Part shown: one piece after another, positions 6,668-13,563 of the stretch
Numbering within the stretch: the stretch's first letter is position 1
How the letters are laid out: each line of letters starts with the position of its first letter
Translations under genes and position numbers: made by a program
Assembly (NCBI GenBank): GCA_002373755.1
Contig: DFJU01000138.1
Span: 1 to 16,466, forward strand
DNA length: 16,466 nt
Direction: 5' to 3'
Source of the DNA: Bacteroidales bacterium UBA3663
GTDB taxonomy: Bacteria; Bacteroidota; Bacteroidia; Bacteroidales; UBA3663
The notes under the pieces: model-generated
Database searches by the model: none
What the model was told of the DNA's origin: nothing
The model's input: the letters and a program-made list of their open reading frames with translations, nothing else

Positions 6668-8545
6668 CTAATCCTTTTTGTAGCTGTCCATATACATCAT
6701 GGTCGATGACTCCAACATATTCTTCTCCAACGGTTTACGTCGGTCAGAAATCGTGTCGTTCAGATATTTTTCGATTACTAAAGTACCGATCGGCACTCCG
6801 AACGTCGCACCGAAACCGGCATTTTCCACGTAGCAGCACACGGCAATCTTCGGATTGTCCTTCGGCGCAAAACCCATGAAGACGGAATGGTCGCGTCCGT
6901 GCGGATTCTGTGCGGTTCCGGTCTTGCCACACAGTTCTATGCCCTCGGCATCCAGATTGCCCGCCGTTCGCACCGTACCCATCAGGACGGCCTGTCTCAT
7001 GCCCTCGACAACCGTCTCGTAGTGACGCTTCGCCACCATCGTGTGATGCGGATGCAGGAAAGTGTCGGGAATCTGCTCGATGTCGCTGATTTTTTTGACG
7101 ACGTGAGGCACGTAGTAGTAGCCTCGATTGCCGATTGTTGCCGCCAAATTGGCAATCTGCAACGGCGTAGCGAGAATTTCGCCTTGTCCGATGGAAATCG
7201 AAATGATGTTGATGGCATTCCAGGAATCGGTGCCGAAATTCTTGCTGTAGTATTTTCGGTTCGGGATGAAACCTCGGCTCTCGCCCGGCAGATCGATGCC
7301 CAGACGATAGCCATAGCCCATGCTCACCATATAGTCTTTCCACACCTCAAATGCATCTTGCACGGTCTTGTATTTCCGCTTGTTGTTCAAGATGTTATAC
7401 AGACACCAGCCGAAATATCCGTTGCACGATGTGGCGATGGCGGGAACAATGGTCCACGCCGTTGTGCCGTCGTGACAGCCCATCACGAACGACCCGTAGC
7501 GGAAGCCGCCGGAACAGTTCAGGAACGTGTTTGGAGTGATGACGCCCTCCTGCAATCCGATCAGGCCCTGCGTCGGCTTGAATGTCGAACCTGGCGGATA
7601 TGTCGCACCGATTGAACGGTCGTAAAGCGGCTTGTAGGGGTTGTTCATCAGTTCGTTGTAGTTGCGCGAACGTTGATGGCCGACAAGGAGTCGCGGGTCG
7701 AACGACGGGCTTGAGACGATGGCCAACACTTCTCCCGTGGCCGGTTCAAGCGCCACCAACGCGCCAATCTTGTTGTGCATTAACGATTCGGCATAGCACT
7801 GCAGGTCGGCATCGATGGTAAGCGTCAAATCATGGCCGGCAACAGGAGCCTCGTCATATTTTCCATCCTCATAGTGGCCCTGAATACGGCCGTGCGCATC
7901 GCGTAGCAGGATTGCCTTGCCCTTCTCGCCGCGCAAATACTTCTCATAGCTTCGCTCGACGCCGAAATCGCCCACAAGGTCGCCGCGCATGTAAAACCCG
8001 TCGGCCTTGATTTCCTTCTGGTTGACCTCGCGGATACTGCCCAAGACGTGCGGCGCAATCGGATATTTGTATTGACGGATGGTGCGCGAACGGAGGTCAA
8101 AGCCCGGAAAACGGTACATCGCCTCCTGCATCCTGGCAAATGTCTCGCCTGTCAACTGCGATGAAAACACCTGCTGCGTGTAGCTGCTATAGCCCGGATT
8201 GCGTCGTCGGTCACGAATCTCATTCATCCGTCGGTCAAACACCTCGCGTTCGATGCCCAACGTGCGGCAAAAGTCGAGCGTGTCAAGATTCTTGACGTTG
8301 CGCATGGTGACGAGCAGGTCATAGGCCGGCTGGTTGTACACCAGTTCACGTCCCTCGCGATCGTAGATGATGCCCCGCGAAGGATAGATGATTTGAGTGA
8401 GGAATGCATTGTCGTTGGCCTTGATCTTGTATGTGTCGTCAACCACCTGAAGGTTATACAGACGGACGATATAGAGCACAATGACAACAACGACCAATGC
8501 CCGAATCACCCAACTGCGATTGACCAGATTGGAATTTGACGGCAT
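6668..8545 (-). CDS. mrdA: Penicillin-binding protein 2 (elongation transpeptidase)
   Basis: A 625-residue class B penicillin-binding protein. One N-terminal membrane anchor (about 13-30) is followed by a dimerisation/pedestal region (about 40-220, with the conserved RGIIYDREG at 57-65) and a transpeptidase domain carrying all three active-site motifs: STFK at 320-323 (nucleophile Ser320), SCN at 373-375 and KTG at 541-543. It cross-links the glycan strands made by RodA and is the target of amdinocillin-type beta-lactams in other bacteria. The GFGATFGVP region (577-585) and the C-terminal tail resemble PBP2 rather than the division protein PBP3. It starts 15 bases after mreD and is adjacent to rodA, the expected pairing. 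Confidence 0.96.
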   Translation of the reverse strand: MPSNSNLVNRSWVIRALVVVVIVLYIVRLYNLQVVDDTYKIKANDNAFLTQIIYPSRGIIYDREGRELVYNQPAYDLLVTMRNVKNLDTLDFCRTLGIEREVFDRRMNEIRDRRRNPGYSSYTQQVFSSQLTGETFARMQEAMYRFPGFDLRSRTIRQYKYPIAPHVLGSIREVNQKEIKADGFYMRGDLVGDFGVERSYEKYLRGEKGKAILLRDAHGRIQGHYEDGKYDEAPVAGHDLTLTIDADLQCYAESLMHNKIGALVALEPATGEVLAIVSSPSFDPRLLVGHQRSRNYNELMNNPYKPLYDRSIGATYPPGSTFKPTQGLIGLQEGVITPNTFLNCSGGFRYGSFVMGCHDGTTAWTIVPAIATSCNGYFGWCLYNILNNKRKYKTVQDAFEVWKDYMVSMGYGYRLGIDLPGESRGFIPNRKYYSKNFGTDSWNAINIISISIGQGEILATPLQIANLAATIGNRGYYYVPHVVKKISDIEQIPDTFLHPHHTMVAKRHYETVVEGMRQAVLMGTVRTAGNLDAEGIELCGKTGTAQNPHGRDHSVFMGFAPKDNPKIAVCCYVENAGFGATFGVPIGTLVIEKYLNDTISDRRKPLEKNMLESSTMMYMDSYKKD

Positions 8546-8560
8546 GGCGCTCGATGAAAA

Positions 8561-9055
8561 CTATTTGGTATTGTTGGCCACATCAGCAGCCCAAACAAGC
8601 AAGAATGTCATGACAACCGACATGACGATTTTGGACAAAAGGTTGAAGAAATTGAACAAGGTGAACGACTCAAAGCTGTAGAGCAGGACGCAATGAATCA
8701 GCACGACGAAGCCCAGGAAACGCGTATAGACGCTCGACCCAAGCCGATGGTATGTCGGGCAACCGTTCTTGATGTCATCGGCCACAATGAAGACGTGCAG
8801 CAAAGGCAGACGGAGCCACATCGTCGTCACACAGGTCAACGCGTGCAGACCCGGGGTGTTGCTGAACATATCGACGATGAAGCCGACAATGAAGCCGAGC
8901 AGAATCTGCGAACTGCGGTTCCATTCCACCGGCGTGCGCGTCACCATGTAGAGGTAGGCCAATGCCATTCCGCCGCCAACGGTCATGTGGTTGCAGAGCA
9001 AGATCTGAACCGTCAGGCTCAAGAAAATCCAAAATGCAGCAATCAGAAAGGACAT
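8561..9055 (-). CDS. mreD: Rod shape-determining protein MreD
   Basis: A 164-residue, very hydrophobic protein with about five predicted membrane spans. The conserved inner segment GFIVGFIVDMFSNTPGLHAL, which is the best-preserved part of the MreD family, is easy to see. MreD is a membrane partner of MreC and helps link the cytoplasmic MreB filaments to the PBP2-RodA synthase. Its start overlaps the end of mreC by 13 bases (9043-9055), so it is probably translated by reinitiation. Sequence similarity in this family is low, so the call leans partly on position between mreC and mrdA. Confidence 0.9.
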   Translation of the reverse strand: MSFLIAAFWIFLSLTVQILLCNHMTVGGGMALAYLYMVTRTPVEWNRSSQILLGFIVGFIVDMFSNTPGLHALTCVTTMWLRLPLLHVFIVADDIKNGCPTYHRLGSSVYTRFLGFVVLIHCVLLYSFESFTLFNFFNLLSKIVMSVVMTFLLVWAADVANNTK

Positions 9056-9843
9056 GGCTCGTTGTTTTGAATGACGTAAACATCGTTCAAACGGTCGAAA
9101 TGGGTGAACAATTCAACCTTGAACGACAGGAAATTATTGTTGTCCGACGAGACAAGCTCCGAAATGCGTCCGACGGGAACTCCGCGCGGAAAAGCATTGC
9201 CGAAGCCAGACGTGACAACGGTGTCGCCAATCTCGTAGGCCAGATTGCGCGGCAGGTCTTCAATGTGGGCATAGAGCGGACTTTCGCCCTTCCACACCAG
9301 CGTGCCGGTCGATTGCGACGACTTCAGGCAAACCGAAAGCTGGAACATCGGATTCAACACACTGATGACCTGCGCATAATCGCCGCTCACCTGCGACACG
9401 AAACCGACGACGCCGTTCTGGTCGGCCACACCCATGCCGATGCGGATGCTGTCGTTCTCGCCACGGTTGATGACGAGGTAGTTTGCACTGCGCACGATGC
9501 TGTTATCGACCACATGCGCCACGGTGTAGGTGTAGCTACGCGGATTTTTCAGCACCGAATCGACATCGGCGCGCTGCTGCAATTCGCGGCGCAAATGCTG
9601 GTTCTCCTCCTCGACTGTGGCCAGACGAGCCATCAGTTCGGCATTGGCCGTACGCAGCCCGAAGTAGCCGAAAACGCCGTCGGCCATCTCGCTCACTCCG
9701 CCCGAAACGACATTTGCCCCACCGAGCCAAACGCTCCGATGATACGGATCGGAATGGCCCAGCAGGACGATGCTGAAGATAGCCAAAACGAGCCATGTGA
9801 AGAATGGCCCGTTGTTGGAAAAGAAGCGAAGTATGTGATGCAT
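9043..9843 (-). CDS. mreC: Rod shape-determining protein MreC
   Basis: A 266-residue bitopic protein. It has a short cytoplasmic start, one membrane span (about 13-29), a coiled coil (about 65-92, AELMARLATVEEENQHLRRE) and a C-terminal two-beta-barrel domain with NGVVGFV (143-149) and GDTVVTSGFGNAFPRGVPVG (206-225), both conserved in MreC. It forms a periplasmic scaffold that activates PBP2/RodA. It starts 3 bases after the mreB stop and overlaps mreD by 13 bases, so it sits in a tightly coupled operon. It is short but within the range for the family. Confidence 0.95.
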   Translation of the reverse strand: MHHILRFFSNNGPFFTWLVLAIFSIVLLGHSDPYHRSVWLGGANVVSGGVSEMADGVFGYFGLRTANAELMARLATVEEENQHLRRELQQRADVDSVLKNPRSYTYTVAHVVDNSIVRSANYLVINRGENDSIRIGMGVADQNGVVGFVSQVSGDYAQVISVLNPMFQLSVCLKSSQSTGTLVWKGESPLYAHIEDLPRNLAYEIGDTVVTSGFGNAFPRGVPVGRISELVSSDNNNFLSFKVELFTHFDRLNDVYVIQNNEPCPF

Positions 9844-9846
9844 GAT

Positions 9847-10866
9847 TTAGCGCAGGAGGAACGGATATTCTGTGACGTGCTTGAGCGCGATGCCGGTGCC
9901 GCGTGCCACCGAGAGCAACGGATCGTCGGCCACATGGAACTTGATGCCGATCTTGTCCTGCAAGCGCTTGTCGAGACCGCGTAGCAGTGCGCCGCCGCCC
10001 GTCAGCCAGATGCCGTTGCGGACGATGTCGGAATAAAGCTCCGGTGGAGTCTCTTCCAAGCCCTTCAATACGGCAGCCTCGATTTTCGCGATTGACTTCT
10101 CGATGCAGTGTGCGACCTCCTGATAGCTGACCGGCACCTCCATTGGCAATGCCGTCATCGCATTCGGGCCACGCACAACGTAGTCTTCCGGCGGATTGTC
10201 GAGCACGGTGAGCGCCGAACCGACATTGATCTTGATCAACTCGGCAGTCGGCAGACCTACGCGGATGTTGTGCTGACGCTTCATGTAGTCCATGATGTCC
10301 TGCGTGAGGTCGTTGCCTGCTACGCGGATTGAGTTGTTGGTGACAAGGCCGCCCAACGAGATGACCGCGATTTCCGACGAACCACCGCCGATGTCAACCA
10401 CCATGTTTCCTTCCGGAGCCAATACGTCCATGCCGATACCGATGGCTGCGGCCATTGGCTCGAACAGCATATAGACATCGCGGCCGCCGGCATGTTCACT
10501 CGAGTCGCGCACGGCTCGAATCTCGACTTCGGTCGAACCCGACGGGATGCCGACCACCATGCGCAGGTTCGGGTTGAAAATCTGATGTCCGCCCAACGCC
10601 ATCTTGATCATGCCGCGCATCATCTGCTCTGCAGCATAGAAGTCGGCGATTACGCCATCGCGCAGAGGACGCACGGTCTTGATTCCTTCTGGCGTACGAC
10701 CCTCCATCTGCTGTGCCTTGTGGCCGACGGCAACCAACTTGTTGTCGCGCGTCTCGAGAGCCACGATAGACGGTGCGTTGACGACAATCTTACCATTGTA
10801 GATGATAATGGTGTTGGCCGTTCCAAGGTCGATGGCGACGTCTTTTGTTATCTTGAATAAACTCAT
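9847..10866 (-). CDS. mreB: Actin-like cell-shape protein MreB
   Basis: A 339-residue bacterial actin. The nucleotide-binding motifs are intact: phosphate-1 AIDLGTANT (11-19), phosphate-2 VDIGGGSSE (157-165) and the adenosine motif LTGGGALLRG (288-297). It polymerises under the membrane and steers the elongation machinery. I use the ATG at 10866 (MSLFKITKDV). A TTG two codons upstream is in frame, but an ATG is available at the position where homologues start. The gene follows the cyclohydrolase gene by 45 bases and leads mreCD-mrdA-rodA. No promoter was found in the 45-base gap, so transcription probably comes from the site at 11618-11649. Confidence 0.97.
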   Translation of the reverse strand: MSLFKITKDVAIDLGTANTIIIYNGKIVVNAPSIVALETRDNKLVAVGHKAQQMEGRTPEGIKTVRPLRDGVIADFYAAEQMMRGMIKMALGGHQIFNPNLRMVVGIPSGSTEVEIRAVRDSSEHAGGRDVYMLFEPMAAAIGIGMDVLAPEGNMVVDIGGGSSEIAVISLGGLVTNNSIRVAGNDLTQDIMDYMKRQHNIRVGLPTAELIKINVGSALTVLDNPPEDYVVRGPNAMTALPMEVPVSYQEVAHCIEKSIAKIEAAVLKGLEETPPELYSDIVRNGIWLTGGGALLRGLDKRLQDKIGIKFHVADDPLLSVARGTGIALKHVTEYPFLLR

Positions 10867-10911
10867 CAGCAAGTTCAGGTTTTAGAAGATGGAACGAATG
10901 GGTTCAAGTTC

Positions 10912-11511
10912 TTACTTCTGCTCGGCGAACCAAGCGTGGATGGCGGTGTCGTAGTGCGACGAAACTCCGAATGCCTGCTCGGCGAACGACAGACGATCCT
11001 CGTAGTCGCTCACTGCGCCCTTCTGGTTGAGCATGTCGGCCAACTGCTTGTACTGAGCCTTGCTGGCCACGATGATGACATCCTTGAAGTTTTTGGCAGC
11101 TGCACGAATCAGCGAAATGCCGCCGATGTCAATCTTCTCGATGATGCTCTGGAAGTCGGCGCCGCTTGCTACGGTCTGCTCAAATGGATAGAGATCGACG
11201 ATGACGAGATCGATTTCGGGAATTTCGTACTTCTTCATCTGCTCGCGGTCGCCCTCGTTGTCGCGTCGGCCAAGGATTCCGCCGAACACCTTTGGGTGCA
11301 GCGTCTTGACACGGCCGCCGAGGATGCTCGGGTAGGTTGTGAGGTCTTCAACGGCATTGCAAGGAATGCCAAGGCTCTCGATGAAGTTCTGTGTACCGCC
11401 GGTTGAGAGCAAAGTTACGCCCTCGGCATGAAGCTTCTTGATGATTTCGGCCAATCCGTCTTTGTGGAAAACCGAAACCAATGCTGTCTTGATTTTTTTC
11501 TGATCGCTCAT
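10912..11511 (-). CDS. purH: IMP cyclohydrolase, PurH N-terminal domain only
   Basis: A 199-residue protein matching the IMP cyclohydrolase (MGS-like) half of PurH, which closes FAICAR to IMP in the last step of purine synthesis. It has STGGT (36-40), GGRVKTLHPK (65-74) and IDIGGISLIRAAAKN (127-141, Lys140 matching the catalytic lysine of the family). The usual bacterial PurH is about 510-530 residues, with an AICAR formyltransferase domain after this one. Here the frame ends cleanly at the domain boundary (about residue 199 in the human enzyme) and mreB begins 45 bases later, so no remnant of the second domain can follow. The domain looks intact and functional, so I read it as a stand-alone enzyme rather than a pseudogene; the formyltransferase would have to be encoded elsewhere. 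In Bacteroides, as I recall, a full purH sits at this place before mreB. Confidence 0.92.
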   Translation of the reverse strand: MSDQKKIKTALVSVFHKDGLAEIIKKLHAEGVTLLSTGGTQNFIESLGIPCNAVEDLTTYPSILGGRVKTLHPKVFGGILGRRDNEGDREQMKKYEIPEIDLVIVDLYPFEQTVASGADFQSIIEKIDIGGISLIRAAAKNFKDVIIVASKAQYKQLADMLNQKGAVSDYEDRLSFAEQAFGVSSHYDTAIHAWFAEQK

Positions 11512-11594
11512 ATCGATATGATTTTACTCTGGGTTAAGAGATGTTTTTTTCAAGAAATTGTAAGGAAAGAGCCGAAATTGCCTTGTCAGGCACA

Positions 11595-13529
11595 TTAGGG
11601 TTCATTTTTTTCGGCCGCAAATATACGTATTATTTCCGATACACACGAATTTTTACAGCCGAATTTTAAAATAAAGTTGGAGCGTCCGATTCGCAGCTTC
11701 CAAGGCTCTGGCGCGGACATTGCAGACGGCTTTGCGGCACCTCCATTTTGGGGCTGATATTTCGGACAGAAACCGAGTGCCATGCGCAGGCAATGCTTCG
11801 TCTGCATGACCACGGCCTGACGCGGCTGTTGCTGTTCGAATGCCGGAGCAACATCGGCCAGACCCATCTGCGCAAAGATCTGGCGTGCATTCCGGTTCAA
11901 CACGTTTGCCTTGTAGTCGGCGGGAAGGATTCCAGTGGCATTGATCTGAGCCGCCAAAGCCGCGTAGTCGGGACGGACAAATGCGCTACGCGACTTTTCG
12001 TAGTCGGCGCGCCACTTCTCGTTGAGCGCAGCAACGCCATCGCGCCGCAATTGAGCCAGCAACGAACTCGGCACGAAACATTCATCGCCCGCCACTTCAA
12101 CCGCATCAGCCACATAGATGCTGTCGCCCAACCGTGTGAGCTGCCGACGGATATTGTCGGCCTGCGACTTCTGCGCGCGCTCAAAATGACCATCCAGACG
12201 CACCGTGACGCCGCACCACGGCTCGCGTAGCGGCATTTTTGCGATGTCTGCGGCCGATGCCAGAAGACTCTCAAGCGACGGCCGGCGCAGTTCGAGGTGC
12301 AGGCAATCGGCATCGGCCGAAAAACGGAGCGAAAGCGGCACACGGCGGTCGGCCGACGGTCGTTCGAGCAACTGCTCAAATGCGTGGTCAAGGTTACGGC
12401 GCACCTCCATCCCGCGCTTCAGCTGACGGCACACGTCGACACCGCCCAACGGGAAAATGCGGCCCTGTTCGTCAACGCGGTTGGCACGGAATCCGACTGT
12501 GCGTCCGCAGACAAGGCCGTCGCCATTGGAAATTTTCTGTTCCGTCTTGATTTTGAAGTAGTTGCTTCCGATTTCGTCCACCGTACCGACCCACTCGCCC
12601 ATCGACTTCGGCGAATCGAAATTCCACATTTCTTCGCGTTTGCCGTTGGCAAAATAGCCAGTAAAGCCTCGGTTGAACGACTTTTCTGGCGCAGGCGAAA
12701 AAGTGTAGGTCACGCGGCTGCTACGCGACTTTTCGTCGGCTGATAGATGCGCATCGAGCGCCTGCCGGTAGTATGCGACCACGTTTTTCACATACGATTT
12801 GTCCTTCAGGCGTCCCTCAATCTTGAAACTTGTCACACCGGCATCGATGAGGCCGCCGAGCCACTCGCTACGGTTCATGTCGCGCAACGAGAGCAAATGT
12901 TTTTGGGCGACGATGGTGCGGCCGTCGGCATCGAGCAAATCCATCGGCAGGCGGCACGGCTGGGCACATTCGCCTCGGTTGGCACTGCGACCCGTCAGGG
13001 CTGCGCTCAGGTAACATTGGCCGCTGTAGCACACACAAAGCGCACCGTGCACGAAACACTCCAGCTCGATGTCGGGTTCGGCCTCGTGGATGGCCCGGAT
13101 TTCTTCGACCGAGAGTTCGCGCGCAAGCACTACGCGGGTAAATCCGAGCCGGTGCATCAGGCGGATCTTGTCGAGCGTGCGGTTGTCGGTCTGCGTCGAG
13201 GCATGGAGCGGAATGGGCGGCAAGTTGAGCGACAGGAGTCCCAGATCCTGCACAATCAGAGCATCGACGCCGGCTTCGTAGAGCTGCCACGCCAGACGTT
13301 CGGCATCGGCCAGCTCGTCGTCGCGCATAATGGTGTTGAACGCGACCAACGTGCGCGCCCCGAACTGATGTCCGTAGGCCGCCATGCGCTCGATGTCGGC
13401 CAAACTGTTGCCGGCCGCCGCACGTGCGCTGAATCGTGGTGCGCCGATGTAAACCGCATCCGCACCGTGTCGAAACGCCTCAATTCCGATTTCGGCATCG
13501 CGTGCAGGGGCTAAAAGTTCGGGCAACAT
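11595..13529 (-). CDS. Peptidase U32 family protein, probable RlhA-type RNA hydroxylation enzyme
   Basis: A 644-residue U32-family protein. Residues 157-175 match the U32 signature exactly (E-x-F-x2-G-A-L-C-x4-G-x-C-x-L-S). Cysteines 158, 165, 167, 172, 188 and 192 supply more than enough ligands for the Fe-S cluster known in this family. The N-terminal half (LLAPARD, AVYIGAPRFSAR, PIPLHASTQTDN) is a TIM-barrel-like catalytic part; a U32 C-terminal/DUF3656-like region follows at about 280-620. Despite the collagenase-like name, characterised long members such as E. coli RlhA and shorter TrhP use prephenate to hydroxylate 23S rRNA or tRNA. Length and architecture favour the RlhA type, but substrate is not settled. 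Family C-termini, as I recall, end soon after a CKxCxM motif; here it is CKNSC followed by 15 unrelated residues, a possible terminal frameshift. It lies 34 bases after the antiporter stop. Confidence 0.88.
   Translation of the reverse strand: MLPELLAPARDAEIGIEAFRHGADAVYIGAPRFSARAAAGNSLADIERMAAYGHQFGARTLVAFNTIMRDDELADAERLAWQLYEAGVDALIVQDLGLLSLNLPPIPLHASTQTDNRTLDKIRLMHRLGFTRVVLARELSVEEIRAIHEAEPDIELECFVHGALCVCYSGQCYLSAALTGRSANRGECAQPCRLPMDLLDADGRTIVAQKHLLSLRDMNRSEWLGGLIDAGVTSFKIEGRLKDKSYVKNVVAYYRQALDAHLSADEKSRSSRVTYTFSPAPEKSFNRGFTGYFANGKREEMWNFDSPKSMGEWVGTVDEIGSNYFKIKTEQKISNGDGLVCGRTVGFRANRVDEQGRIFPLGGVDVCRQLKRGMEVRRNLDHAFEQLLERPSADRRVPLSLRFSADADCLHLELRRPSLESLLASAADIAKMPLREPWCGVTVRLDGHFERAQKSQADNIRRQLTRLGDSIYVADAVEVAGDECFVPSSLLAQLRRDGVAALNEKWRADYEKSRSAFVRPDYAALAAQINATGILPADYKANVLNRNARQIFAQMGLADVAPAFEQQQPRQAVVMQTKHCLRMALGFCPKYQPQNGGAAKPSAMSAPEPWKLRIGRSNFILKFGCKNSCVSEIIRIFAAEKNEP
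11618..11649 (-). promoter_or_regulatory. Candidate promoter for the purH-mre-mrdA-rodA operon
   Basis: Read on the minus strand, TTCG (11649-11646) is followed by 20 bases and then TATATTTG (11625-11618). This is a perfect TAnnTTTG -7 and a three-of-four TTTG -33. It lies inside the last codons of the U32 gene. Transcription would start near 11611, giving a leader of about 100 bases before the purH ATG at 11511, an unusually long leader for a tight operon. Confidence 0.55.
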
Positions 13530-13563
13530 GGGCTATATCGAGTTAAGAAATAAGAAATAAGAA

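Noticed and set aside
8962..9984. 340-codon plus-strand open frame opposite mreC and the ends of mreB and mreD
   Set aside because: It spans three clear minus-strand genes and has no recognisable domain; a shadow of their codon bias.
11595..13529. Reading the U32 gene as a secreted collagenase
   Set aside because: No signal peptide is present and the cysteine pattern matches Fe-S RNA-hydroxylation relatives rather than a protease active site.
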